The notes under the pieces were generated by a model. The model made no database searches. It saw only the letters and a program-made list of their open reading frames with translations, and had not been told where the DNA came from. A stretch of DNA of 64,000 bases from the NCBI GenBank assembly GCA_029465975.1, contig CM055755.1, positions 9,019,064 through 9,083,063 on the forward strand. Direction: 5' to 3'. The stretch comes from Dallia pectoralis. Its lineage: Eukaryota > Chordata > Actinopteri > Esociformes > Umbridae. Both the position numbers and the translations under genes were made by a program. Positions 44,001 to 56,579 of this stretch are shown in pieces (positions within the stretch are counted from its first letter, which is position 1; each line of letters starts with the position of its first letter).

Positions 44001-47000
44001 GGTGGGGACATGTCCCCAGTGTCCCCCCCTAAACCTACGCCCTTGGTGTGATTACATAGTTAGTTTATTGGTGTGTGTGAATATTTTAGTCTGCGTCGAT
44101 AGGCTTTCTAAGGCCGATCAGAGACATCAACATGAATTAAAACAACATTTGACTGTTTCACACCACATCCTGCTGAATTTGCTAAATTATTTCGTGTGGA
44201 TTTCAGAAAAAAACTTCACGTGTCACTGTCTCAACTGTTGACTGATAGTTCGGCATTAGTTAAATAAATAGTTTAGTTAATAAATGAATATCATTTAATT
44301 TGTCACAAATGGTATGCAAGCTCATTTACAAGATGGAGTCATCCATAACATACAGTTGAAGTGCTGAAAATGCAGAATTCGATCTTCCTTAGCTGGCAGC
44401 CAACAGTAACAGTCACATGCAAATGAGCTAATTATTTCCCCTAATCGCATCATAAATATGCAAAACATGCAAAAGAGCACATGCATTAACTCTGTGTCAA
44501 ATAAATGAGCTCGAATGCAATGTAGGGACTCTTAAATGAACGGTCGTTTGGCTTAGTGAGTATGAGGGGAACTGTTTGACCTCATGGACTGTAGCAGACT
44601 AAGTTATCCCTGCATGCTTTAGGCCTGGCCAGTCACACAGCCTGTGTTGTCCCGGTTTGGCTGAAATGGAAACAGGGCCGTCAAGCTGTCCAGCAAATCA
44701 TTATAATCCACACGAAAAGGAAACTTAACTCTCTAGACCAAGTTGACTGCAGCCGACCGGCAGGTATGAGAGCCTGAGTTGATCCCAGGATGTTACTGGC
44801 GGTCAACGAACTGCTGTCACCTCAATGTGGAGAGTCTGGGGCTGAAAACATAGGGACATGATACTTTTTACTTGTGAATATAAACATAAAAACTGCGTTT
44901 CATATCACATGAGCAATATACACTGTAACTAGTGGATTTTACACAATACAATGTCATCTGTTCTCCAGTGATCGACAAATCTGTTCTCGTCATAACATTC
45001 TCCAATAACACACTGATAAAGTTCATTTTGGATGTGACGTTGTCATCAAACACATTTAATTTGATTTTATTTAAAGTACAATGTGCATTTGGTTAAATAG
45101 CTGTCTGTGTACTTTCAAATAGAGAGCTTAACCAATCAGACCAACAGACGGGCTGTAACCTGACTTTGTCCTTGCTGAATGACCATCTGGCTAAATGAGA
45201 AGATGACCAGCATGGCTGTCACCCTGGAAATCCATTAAATTAGAGCTGGGGATAATATTTTTTTTTACTACGTTTAACCTCTATTTATAAACAAATGTTT
45301 AGTTTGTCTGTTTTATAGCACCACAGTCTAGCGGTCACCTCAACACTTTTGCTAAATATGGAATATTAGCATTGCAAATGGGCAAGTGGGATGTTTTGCT
45401 TTGGGGTAGTCTCTCTGTGGGTTACGGGCGATAAGCCGACAAGAGTGGCCTTGTCCCAGCACAGTCTAAAACATTATCAGGCTTTGGCTGCAATATCCTT
45501 CAATGAACAGTCAAGAAACTTTCATAAAATGACCAGAATGTGTGTTTTACTATATCTGAGCTATACTGTATAGGACAAGTTACCCTTGATCAGTGCAAGC
45601 TTCTGACCAATTGGCTGAGGCAGTGTGTGGGCGGAGACAGTGTGTGGGCGGAGACAGTGTGTGGGCGGAGACAGTGTGTGGGCGGAGTCTGTGTGTGGGC
45701 GGAGACAGTGTGTGGGCGGAGACAGTGTGTGGGCGGAGGCAGTGTGTGGGCTGAGGCAGTGTGTGGGCGGAGACAGTGTGTGGGCGGAGACAGTGTGTAG
45801 GCTGAGGCTGTGTGTGGGCGAGACAGTGTGGGGGCTGAGGCAGTGTGTGGGCGGAGGCTGTGTGGGCGAGACAGTGTGTAGGCTGAGGCAGTGTGTGGGC
45901 TGAGGCAGTGTGTGGGCGAGACAGTGTGTGGGCTGAGGCAGTGTGTGGGCGAGACAGTGTGTGGGCGAGACAGTGTGTAGGCTGAGGCAGTGTGTGGGCT
46001 GAGGCAGTGTGTGGGCGAGACAGTGTGTGGGCTGAGGCAGTGTGTGGGCTGAGGCAGTGTGTGGGCTGAGGCAGTGTGAGGGCTGAGGCAGTGTGTGGGC
46101 TGAGGCAGTGTGTGGGCTGAGGCAGTGTGTGGGCTGAGGCAGTGTGTGGGCGGAGACAGTGTGTGGGCGGAGACAGTGTGTGGGCTGAGGCAGTGTGTGG
46201 GCTGAGGCAGTGTGTGGGCGGAGACAGTGTGTAGGCTGAGGCAGTGTGTGGGCTGAGGCAGTGTGTGGGCGGAGGCAGTGTGTGGGCGGAGGCAGACGGT
46301 CCAAGACTGTTAGGACCTTTCAATATCAAACATCTCTAAGTAGCCTACTTGGTGCAAAAGCTGAATTAAAATAAGTAATCATTATGCTAGATTGACTCTT
46401 CCTTCCCCGTAGGCTTTAATCATAAGCACTTCCCCTGCTCAGCCTCAACAGGTCATCTATTTAGGCACACCCATGGTATTGAGTTCATTTGCCTCATAGT
46501 TTTGGGATACATTTCTGTATAGATTTGGACTATGGATTTAATGTGGACCAATGTAGACCAGAATGAAGTGTGCTGATGGTATGCTTTGAGTCGGCATCGG
46601 TGTGACATCAATATAAGTATCACGGCTTTATCGCGCACACTGTTTGTATAATATTTGCCTTGTAATGGCACTGCTCTTGTCTGGTCTCAGGGAGCAGGGA
46701 GTGGATGTTCGTGCATCATAAGCTGAGGGAGACACCCAGGGTTTATCCTCCTTGGTAGCTCTCCCATTCTGGCCCAGAATTAGTGTTTCTCAGGAGGATA
46801 AGTGGAGGGGAAGCCTGAGTCTCTTATCCCTACCTTGTATCTCCAATAATACAAACACACAGACTCCTGCCACAGCAGCTGTCAATATGCACAGATAGGC
46901 TTCCCCTTTAAGCCACTCTGCTGTTCTCACCATTCGTCTCTGGTCCTCTCTCTCACCTGTATTTTTTCATGTCTTTTGCACTTAGTCTCACCTGTATTTT

Positions 47001-50000
47001 CCCATGTCTGTCTCCCTCTCTCTCACCTGTATTTTTCCATGTCTATCTCCCTCTCTCTCACCTGTATTTTTCCATGTCTATCTCCCTCTCTCTCACCTGT
47101 ATTTTTCCATGTCTATCTCCCTCTCCCTCACCTGTATTTTTCCATGTCTATCTCCCTCTCTCTCACCTGTAATTTTTCATGTCTATCTCCCTCTCTCTCA
47201 CCTGTATTTTCCCATGTCTATCTCCCTCTCTCTCACCTGTATTTTTCCATGTCTATCTCCCTCTCTCTCACCTGTATCTTTCCATGTCTATCTCCCTCTC
47301 TCTCACCTGTATTTTTCCATGTCTATCTCCCCTCCCTCACCTGTATTTTTCCATGTCTATCTCCCTCTCTCTCACCTGTAATTTTTCATGTCTATCTCCC
47401 TCTCTCTCACCTCTATTTCTCCATGGCTATCTCCCCCTCTCTCACCTGTAATTTTTCATGTCTATCTCCCTCTCTCTCACCTGTATTTTTCCATGTCTAT
47501 CTCCCTCTCTCTCACCTGTATTTTTCCATGTCTATCTCCCTCTCTCTCACCTGTATTTCTCCATGTCTATCTCCCTCTCTCTCACCTGTATTTTTCCATG
47601 TCTATCTCCCCCTCCCTCACCTGTATTTTTCCATGTCTATCTCCCTCTCTCTCACCTGTAATTTTTCATGTCTATCTCCCTCTCTCTCACCTGTATTTTC
47701 CCATGTCTATCTCCCTCTCTCTCACCTGTATTTTTCCATGTCTATCTCCCTCTCTCTCACCTGTATCTTTCCATGTCTATCTCCCTCTCTCTCACCTGTA
47801 TTTTTCCATGTCTATCTCCCCCTCCCTCACCTGTATTTTTCCATGTCTATCTCCCTCTCTCTCACCTGTAATTTTTCATGTCTATCTCCCTCTCTCTCAC
47901 CTCTATTTCTCCATGGCTATCTCCCCCTCTCTCACCTGTAATTTTTCATGTCTATCTCCCTCTCTCTCACCTGTATTTTCCCATGTCTATCTCCCTCTCT
48001 CTCACCTGTATTTTCCCATGTCTATCTCCCTCTCTCTCACCTGTATTTTCCCATGTCTATCTCCCTCTCTCTCACCTGTATTTTCCCATGTCTATCTCCC
48101 TCTCTCTCACCTGTATTTTCCCATGTCTATCTCCCTCTCTCTCACCTGTATTTTCCCACGTCTATCTCCCTCTCTCTCACCTGTATTTTCCCACGTCTAT
48201 CTCCCTCTCTCTCACCTGTATTTTCCCACGTCTATCTCCCTCTCTCTCACCTGTATACTTACATGGCTACCCCCTGTGTTTTCCTGCAGCTGCTCATTGA
48301 TTGCAGATCAACATTAATTGATTATAAACTATTTAACTTTTCAGAATTCCCCCTGCACACCTTGGTTAGTATAATCAACATAGCACAAGCAGACTTTTTA
48401 TGAGACAGTGGACAAAAACCCAGTTGTGAATAATGTTTTTTCAGTCTACAGAAAATTCTTGCATGATAGAATAAAACCTCCAGCTCACTTCTCCAGCTGC
48501 CAACAAATCCCCACACATTTTTAACCGAATTGTTCAACTCACACTTAATGAAATATAAACGCTAGTTATCCAATTACTAAGCTCAGATGTAACGAAGAGT
48601 GTGATTTAAACACGCCCAGTCCAATGAACTGTGAATAATCATGTTATAGTGTGGTTATTGGGTGTAATACAAGTTACTGCAGAATTGGTTGCCTTACATG
48701 GTCTTTGCTGGGTTTATTTGTTTTTGATGGTTTCACAGTATAAAAACGAATGGTACCGGATAGATCTTTCCGGTGTTGTTGAAATTGGTTCCTTAAATCA
48801 TTTGTGGAAGTTCCGTTTAAGGTATTTATCTGCTTGAGCTTGTTGTATATTGTGTCTGCTGTAATTGTCCTTGGCCTTCAAGTTTGTTGTAATAATAATA
48901 ATAATAAACCGGTTCTTTTTTGGACGTTTTAAATTTATTTTGGCAGCCAAATCATCAAGATTCCCCCAAAAAGGTTAATGAGATAAAATTAGAGGACACA
49001 AAGTAAACTGAAACATACAGACTAGTGGTGGTTTAAAACACAAATGGGACATGTAACACAAACTTAATGCCTTTGGTTTGGATTTTATAAGATCAACATT
49101 TAGTTTGATGCTTTAACATCAAACTAAATTTTGTTGGTGCCAAGCTGTATGCACATGGGATTTAAGTATTAGATAAAGACAGAATGACAATATGATGATG
49201 ACATATCATATGATGACATGGCCTCCTAAATCAGTCAATCTGTGTTTGTGTGTGCGTGTGTGCGCGTGTGCGCGTGTGCGTGTGTGTGTGTGTGTGTGTA
49301 CCATTGCATGGCCTAAACACCGTATCCACACAGGAGAGAGGTTAGTAAAGTGCATCCTCTACTCCTTTTATAGCACTAAGTTCCTGGGTTTGGATCCCCT
49401 ATTTATAAAAGGGTACAAGAATTGATGGAGGTATTTGTGTATCACTCTGAGGGATTATAACTGACAATCCCATTAAACTGGCAGTAACTGCAATCAACTG
49501 GATTAGCGTTAGACTAGCTATGTGTGATTTTATAAACAGCAGGTTACTACAGGACATTCTGTTTCCTTCTGCCTACAGCTGTGTAAGGAGGTAATTAACT
49601 TGTATTTGGTGTGTCATCACATACAATAGATTTGAGACAGTGTTTCTGAACTCCAGTAGGGCACACTGAGGCTTTAGCCACTAGGTTGAAATGTTGAATT
49701 TTTTTTGCACAGCTTTTTCGAGCAGCAGGTCCGAGTGGTTAGAGCAGCATCTGGGTAATAACCGGCAGGTTGATAGATCAAATCCCCAAGGTGGAGTTAT
49801 TGTCATTCTGTCCCTGGGCAGGAAAACACGAATTGCTCCCAGGTCATTGCTGTAAATAGAATTTGTTCTCAGTCAGGGTACCTGGTACAATAAGGAAGAC
49901 TTTTCTGTTAGTTTGTTACGTGGACGATGGGGAGATTGCAATGTAACCGACACCCAACCGGTATCATTCAGTCGTTCACTTGGAATACAAAACTCAGCAT

Positions 50001-53000
50001 CCATATAACCCCTTCTTTCCAAAACACAAAGAGGGTTTTATCCAATCACGAATGTAATGCCTGGGTTGGAGACAAGTTAAGCAGGTACTGTGAGAGGCTC
50101 AAGAGAAGCTGTAGAGACGCGCCATTGTAAGTTGGATAGAGGGTTTCAAATGGTTCTGCGTTCTTTTGTACCTGGGCTCTCAGGTTACAAGACCCTTCTG
50201 AAAGGAATCTCTGGGAACTTCACCAGCGGTGGCTTGGTGGCTATCATGGGTCCCTCAGGAGCTGGGAAGTCTACGCTAATGAATATTCTGGCTGGCTACA
50301 GGTGAACCACAGTGCTGACACCTAATATACTGTATAGTCGCTTATAGGACATCTACTGTACGTACAAGAAACAGGCCACAGTTACACATCTGAATATTTC
50401 AAGGTTGCTAAATTCCTTGCTGTTTGTCGCCTGCTTGCTGTGAGTAACTATCATAGAAGAACGCCCAGCAACAACTTATTTACTATCATCTAACATCTAA
50501 ATGCAGCTTCATCTATTTCTTATCATCCGACCTTATCTAATGTTTCTATTCAAATGATATTCTTTAATAGTTATTTATTTGATATTTCAATTGACTCTTA
50601 TCAAATGTAATTAAGATTTACATTTATGTTTTTTATTTCACAAATTCAACCTTGCCAGAATTGAAACTGGACTTGGTGGTTTCAATGTCTGCTAGAACCA
50701 CCCATATGCAAATGTATTTACGGTGACTGCAATTTGCTTTCGGATAAATGTTTCTGGTTGAAGGCACATTAGTATGTTTTCCCTGCGTCTGCAGGGAAAC
50801 AGGAATGCAGGGGAAGATCTCAATCAACGGGCAGCCTCGCGACCTGCGATCCTTCCGGAAGGTCTCATGCTACATCATGCAGGACGACATGCTCCTGCCT
50901 CACTTCACAGTACAGGAAGCAATGATGGTAGGTTTAAAGGTGTAAAGAAAAGAAGAATTTATCGAGGACCCTTTTAGGTCAGAACTCTTCAAGGGGGAGC
51001 TGAGCTCTATCGTTTCAAAACAGTTTGAGCAAAGTTTACAGTTTGAGCGATGTTTAATTTGCATTGGTCACCCGGACAGATCCCTGAAAATACGTAAAAT
51101 GCATTCATGAAATAAAAAACTAAATCCATATCCATCCCTCTGCACTCACACACTCTCTTACAATATAATATACAGCATTAGCAAATCCAATGCATGTCCT
51201 GTTCAACTGCTCAACTGATAGCTAACATGAGAAGGACCATCTGAAGTACTATAAAAGCATAATTATATGAATACTCCAGTTTTCACCAAAATGTTAGATA
51301 GCACCTTCTATTTCTGGATTTGCAAGATTTCCTCAAATAAAACACAAACTACCAACCTGCTTCATTTAGCAGCTGCTGCTTGGTCAATATTCCTGTTGTA
51401 TGCATGACACCTGAGCTGGAACGTGTTGCTAACCTCAGCTAACTGGGAAAGGTTGAGTTGATCAACACTTGAGTTGATCAAGTGTCGTACGGCTGTGGGA
51501 CACTGGTCAAAAGTAGTATAAAATGTGGTGCCATTTGGGACAAATTTGTGGTGTGACTGAAACACTTTTGGATGATTCCTAGGTGTCTGCTAATCTAAAA
51601 CTACAGGAAAAGGACGAAGGCAAGAGAGAGATGGTATGAGCACTTCATGTAGAATGAAATAGATATTATAAAGTGGCTGGTGAGGAGGATATACTGTTTA
51701 AGAGACTTTGCTTAATTAATAAAAAATAAATGATTCATGTTCAGATATTCATTGATCCTCGTGTATAGATGGTTTGCTCTAAGGCTTTTTGTATCTTCTC
51801 TTAGCGCTGTGATACAGTTAGACATGTTGTTGGGGGACCTGGAGGGAGTTAAGAGGTCGCAGGTGTTTGTAACCCTCCAGTGTTGTCTTCAGGTAAGGGA
51901 GATCCTGATGGCCCTTGGACTGCTTGATTGTTCTAAAACCCAGACATCACGTCTTTCAGGAGGGCAGAGGAAAAGGCTAGCCATCGCCCTGGAGCTTGTT
52001 AACAATCCTCCAGTGATGTTTTTCGATGAACCAACCAGGTCAGGAGATTGTTTTTACACAAAAATGTGTTAAACTCTTAATAAATTATGTTTTGAATACA
52101 CAGTGAGCACCACAATTGATTGGACAGTGACCATTTGCTGTTATTTTTGTACATTTGTTGTTGTTTGATAATATAATGAAGATATTTAATATAATGATTA
52201 TGTATATCATATATATGCATATACAGAATATTATTTTTATTTTGGACAGGGGTAGATTTAATTGTGAAAATGACAAGTTTCTTTCTAATTTAACATATTT
52301 TCTCAGAGATTCATGCTGAGACAAGATTTCGTTTTTGCTAATGAGCTCTGTATCAACGCATAAATATGAATAATATGCTGTAAATTAACTTGCGTTGTCG
52401 AGTTACCAGAGCTTAGCACATTATTGTTCTCAAGTGTTCTTGTCACTCTTTCTTGTCACTGAACACTGGATTGTATTGACACAAACTAGTTTGATTTGCC
52501 TTGTGCCAAACAGTGTTCGATTATAGTGCACGAACAATGGAAGTAACGTCAACGTCGCTTTAGCAGTGCAGAGGCACCCATATTCCTTGCTTTGTAAATG
52601 TGCCCTACATTCTAACTCGGTCCTCTACACCCGGTCCTACAGTGGTCTGGACAGTTCCTCGTGCTTCCAGGTGGTGTCTCTGCTGAAGGCCCTGGCCCAG
52701 GGGGGACGCACCGTCATCTGCACCATCCACCAGCCCAGTGCCAAACTATTTGAGCTCTTCAACAAGGTCAGACCACCACCCTCTCACTCAGTTGTCGTGG
52801 CAACTCTCATGGCACCCCAAACAGACCTAGGATTCATTCTAGTGTAGTGCAGACCATAGTGTAGGTAATCAATTCAGACCTGGGACACTACATGCCTGTA
52901 AATAACTAGCAGGTAAAATATAAATCAATATTTTTATTATATTAATAATAATATTTAATTTAAATATTTAAATTTAATATTTTATATTAAAATGAATATT

Positions 53001-56000
53001 TTTAGCTCTCTGGGACTGGAGTTGCATACCCCTGTTAAAGGGTGACCTCATTAAAAAATACTTTTAGGCCTTTCGATTTAAAGGATTGATTGGAGCATAA
53101 GGCATTATGACCAGAGTTGTTTTGTGTCTATCCTGAACTGCGGTCAGTTGTTAACTGTGAGTGACTTTATTAGGATGCATGTTTGGTCTGCCCTGTGAAC
53201 TGTGAACTGATTACTTCACCTCTCTGTCTTTTCCCCCACAGCTATATGTTCTTAGCCAGGGCCAGTGTATCTACAAAGGGGAGGTGTCTAACCTGGTCCC
53301 ATACCTGAGAGAGCTGGGGCTCAACTGTCCAACGTATCACAATCCGGCAGACTTTGGTGAGAAAAGGTTACCAATTGAAGAACAAGTCAAATGTGTTGTT
53401 GTCTTTTTTTTAATGACCTTACTCAGATGTGCATAACAGTGCATTCTGGGAATTAAATACACCCAATCCCATTTAGGAATCTTCCTAATTTATTAGAATA
53501 ACTTTCCAAGTTACAAGAAACTTTTAGCTAAACGGAGACAAATGTGCTCAGACCATTTTCTGAATGTTATTTCATACAGTAGTCACCAGGGTTGTCTCTA
53601 TTCTCTCATCCCAGTGATGGAGGTGGCGTCTGGGCAATACGGAGATCAGACGGCTCTACTGGTAAAAGCAGTGGACGACAGGAAATGTGAGAAGGACTAC
53701 AGGACGGACATGGATGGACCCCTCAACTCATTTCTGTGGCACAAATCATCCGAGGAGGTGAAATGGAAATGAGTGCATTCATCCAACTTTTAGTGGGTTT
53801 TGATTCTTTAAAGAGGTTAAAGGGCCGTTTACCTTTTTCCTGGTTATTAATTAACTCTGTTTCACTCTGTCCTCTAAGGACTCCTCCTCGGATGAGAGCT
53901 GGCACAGTTTCTCAGCCAGTTGTTTCACTCAATTCTGCATCCTGTTCAAAAGGACATTTCAAAGCATCCTTAGAGATACGGTAAGCCAGTCTGCCCGCCA
54001 CCTACTGGTTTTATTTTGTACTGCAGCAGCTTCCGGTCTTTTCCAGGCTGGATGGTGTCAATCCACAATACTTAAATAACAATCATGTGATGGTAAAATA
54101 AAGGCAATATGCAGCAGTCTTTATGGTTTTAGAGTCAGTTAATTGAATAATCGGTTAATTGAAATACATTAAATTGGTAACTGGCCACTGGCCATTGGCT
54201 TAATTGATGTATTTCACATTACCGAGAATATAATGAGGTCCTGAGCTGGTGTGGTTACGCCCGGTTTGCGATTGTCACAAAAAAGATAAACGAATAAAAA
54301 CACTGAACAAAGGTATAATATAAATAGGTTTAATGTGTCTCTTTCCCACAGGTGTTGACTCATTTAAGGATCACCTCTCATATCTGCATTGGGATTCTGA
54401 TTGGCCTACTCTACCTGGGCATCGGCAACGATGCCAAGAAAGTCCTCAGCAACTCTGGCTTCCTCTTCTTTTCCATGCTGTTTCTCATGTTTGCTGCTCT
54501 CATGCCCACTGTGTTAACCTGTGAGTATTCTCAAGAGCTTTACCGTGGCATTATCTCTGGTTTGCCTAAATTAGATTGCTCCGTTTTCTCTCCAATTCAG
54601 TCCCCTTGGAGATGGGAGTGTTCCTGAGAGAGCACTTGAACTACTGGTACAGTCTGAAGGCTTACTACCTGGCCAAGACGATGGCAGACCTCCCCTTCCA
54701 GGTAGTTGTAAGAAACGACGCCTAAACCCTTTTAAGGGTTAGAGTCATTCGTATTAGTGTGTCGAGTCCGCAGATTGAAAAAAAGAATCTGGACGATTTC
54801 AAACACGATGGTTCTATAATTTACTGAGGAAAGCAGAGGCATTGTAATGAAATAAAACTGTCACAAGAGCTCAATGAGGTTTTAGCGTTGAGATGAAACA
54901 AGCTTTCTGTCGGTCAAATTATTTTAACAAATCCCACAATGGCATTAGATATATGAAGGCTTTACACTCCAAAAGACATCCTGTTCGCATTTATTGTATT
55001 TCATTGCTGTAGCTATTTTACAAACAGTAATAAAATGATTCAGTGTGAATTGTGGTGTGTATATGTTCCACTTCAGGACCTGTTCCACATGAGGGATATG
55101 AGGGGGGGCTTATTCCAACTATTATTCCACGTTTTTCTCTTGTGCCAAGGCATTTAATCAACGTCCTAAACTGCTTTTGGGTTGTTGCACTGACACTGTT
55201 TTCCCAATATCTTAGTTCCTTGCTTACTGTCTGTGCAACGACGCGTGCAGGTGCGGTTTATGTGTTTGAGGTAAAGATTATCTGACAGAAGAATTACTAC
55301 ATCCACAAATGGACAGTGAAGTATTCGTCTCCTTTTTCCTCTCAGATAGTGTTCCCAGTTGTCTACTGCAGCATTGTCTACTGGATGACTTCACAGCCAC
55401 CTGACGCGGTGCGTTTCTTTCTCTTCCTCGCTCTGGGTGTCCTTACCTCACTTGTGGCCCAGTCTCTAGGACTGCTGATAGGAGCGGCTTCCACCTCACT
55501 ACAGGTACGCTCCTCACCTCCTCACCTCCTCAGAACTGGTGTTGGGCTTTTACGTTACGATTTACAAAGTAATCAGTCAAATTTAGTGACCAAACTGAGA
55601 CACGTCCATGTCTCTGACGTTGTGATTGGTCCATGTCCCTGACGTTGTGATTGGTCCATGTCTCTGACGTTGTGATTGGTCCATGTCTCTGACGTTGTGA
55701 TTGGTCCATGTCTCTGACGTTGTGATTGGTCCATGTCTCTGACGTTGTGATTGGTCCATGTCTCTGTCGTTGTGATTGGTTCATGTCTCTGACGTTGTGA
55801 TTGGTCCATGTCTCTGACGTTGTGATTGGTCCATGTCTCTGACGTTGTGATTGGTCCATGTCTCTGACGTTGTGATTGGTCCATGTCTCTGACGTTGTGA
55901 TTGGTTCATGTCTCAGGTCGCTACATTCGTCGGTCCTGTGACGGCTATACCAGTTCTGCTTTTTTCTGGCTTCTTCGTCAGTTTCGACACAATTCCATGG

Positions 56001-56463
56001 TATCTTGAGTGGATGTCATACATTTCATATGTCAGGTAAGTGTAATAATATTAAACCTGTTGTCATAACAGAATATATCGACAAGTACTTTTCAGATGTG
56101 CTATGAGGGCTGTCTTTTTTCTGATACAGTGGACACAGAGTCCCTTTCACTGAGATAAATCCATGTGTTCTGCATGTAAACAGTAATGTTTACGCTCATT
56201 AGCTGCGCTAAAATGAGTTCCTGTCATTTTGTAGGTATGGCTTTGAAGGAGTTATACTGGCCATCTACGGGCTGGACCGGGAGGACCTCCACTGTGACAA
56301 GGATGAAACATGCCACTTCCAGAAATCTGTGGCCATCTTGAAAGAGCTCGATGTGGAAGACGCTAAACTGTACCTCGACTTCGTAGTGCTTGGCATCTTC
56401 TTCGTGGCCCTACGCATTCTTGCATACTTTGTGCTGCGCTACAAGATCAGTGCAGAAAGGTAG
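41045..56463 (+). CDS. abcg1: ATP-binding cassette sub-family G member 1 (sterol exporter half-transporter)
   Basis: There are fifteen coding exons: 41045-41107, 41890-42133, 50184-50301, 50795-50927, 51583-51633, 51893-52038, 52643-52766, 53242-53356, 53615-53757, 53879-53980, 54352-54520, 54601-54701, 55346-55504, 55917-56035, 56235-56463. All join in phase to 671 residues. The start MACLMAAFSV equals human ABCG1. Walker A GPSGAGKST is at about residues 125-133, signature LSGGQRKRLA from 224, Walker B VMFFDEPTSGLD from 244, and the H-loop His at 281. Six membrane spans follow, with LFSGFFVSFDTIP near the end, and a tail of YFVLRYKISAER. The sequence follows ABCG1 rather than ABCG4 (EGPWWRKKGYKTLLKGIS; SSEEDSSS). 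It exports cholesterol and oxysterols to lipoproteins as a dimer. Intron 2 (8 kb) holds two large minisatellites and a SINE. Confidence 0.97.
43630..43990 (+). repeat. Dispersed teleost repeat in abcg1 intron 2
   Basis: AGTGACGGGGACACTATACT, then CACCGTCCTTCGGATGAAAC, TTAAACCGAGGTCTTGACTC and GGCGCAATATGGCTGCCGTC belong to a repeat I recognise as frequent in fish genomes. Its class is uncertain, and no target duplication was found. Confidence 0.55.
45617..46297. repeat. 17-bp GC-rich minisatellite in abcg1 intron 2
   Basis: Units CAGTGTGTGGGCGGAGA (17 bp) with variants GGCTGAGG and a 16-bp GGGCGAGA form, about 40 copies. The plus strand is strongly G-rich and almost free of C. The long open frames on both strands here are repeat artefacts. 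Confidence 0.95.
46930..48260. repeat. 35-bp pyrimidine-rich minisatellite in abcg1 intron 2
   Basis: Units CTGTATTTTTCCATGTCTAT + CTCCCTCTCTCTCAC (35 bp), about 37 copies. Marker variants such as CTCTATTTCTCCATGGCTAT occur at 47411 and again at 47901, so a 14-unit, 490-bp block was duplicated. The last ten or so units all carry TTTTCCCA instead of TTTTTCCA. Confidence 0.95.
49233..49300. repeat. GT/GC microsatellite
   Basis: A run of TGTGTG mixed with TGCGCG, ending in a pure (GT)n stretch, in abcg1 intron 2. Confidence 0.95.
49721..49900 (+). mobile_element. Degenerate tRNA-derived SINE (HpaI-like)
   Basis: GTCCGAGTGGTTAGAGCAGC and GGTTGATAGATCAAATCCCC look like A and B boxes of a tRNA-derived head. 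The body CATTCTGTCCCTGGGCAGG and the AATAGAATTTGTTCTCAGTC tail match the layout of salmoniform HpaI-type SINEs as I recall them. It is well diverged and lies in abcg1 intron 2, 280 bp before exon 3. Confidence 0.7.
55604..55916. repeat. 25-bp minisatellite abutting the exon 14 splice acceptor of abcg1
   Basis: Twelve units of GGTCCATGTCTCTGACGTTG + TGATT, with a few single-base variants, run to within a few bases of exon 14 (55917). The acceptor TTCATGTCTCAG is itself a modified unit. Each unit carries CTGAC, a good match to a branch-point consensus. Confidence 0.93.
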
Positions 56464-56579
56464 ACTGGGAATATTGTGGAATGAAGAAGGCCCAGATCCC
56501 AGGAAAGGCTCATTCAACCTGGGATACGGTTTCTGGAGAGAACCCATTACTTCTCCGGACAGTGGCTCAGAAACAGACC

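Noticed and set aside
45540..46329. Frames rich in SAHTLPQPTHCL and in VCGRRQCVGG
   Set aside because: They are translations of the 17-bp minisatellite within abcg1 intron 2.
46969..48403. Several overlapping frames with SPSLSPVF repeats
   Set aside because: Translations of the 35-bp intronic minisatellite; all three plus frames are open for the same reason.
49721..49800. Possible tRNA gene
   Set aside because: A- and B-box-like motifs are present but there is no foldable cloverleaf, and a SINE body follows; a tRNA-derived SINE fits better.
41045..56463. Assignment of the transporter as abcg4
   Set aside because: The N-terminus MACLMAAFSV and the SSEEDSSS linker follow ABCG1; ABCG4 has a different linker and start.
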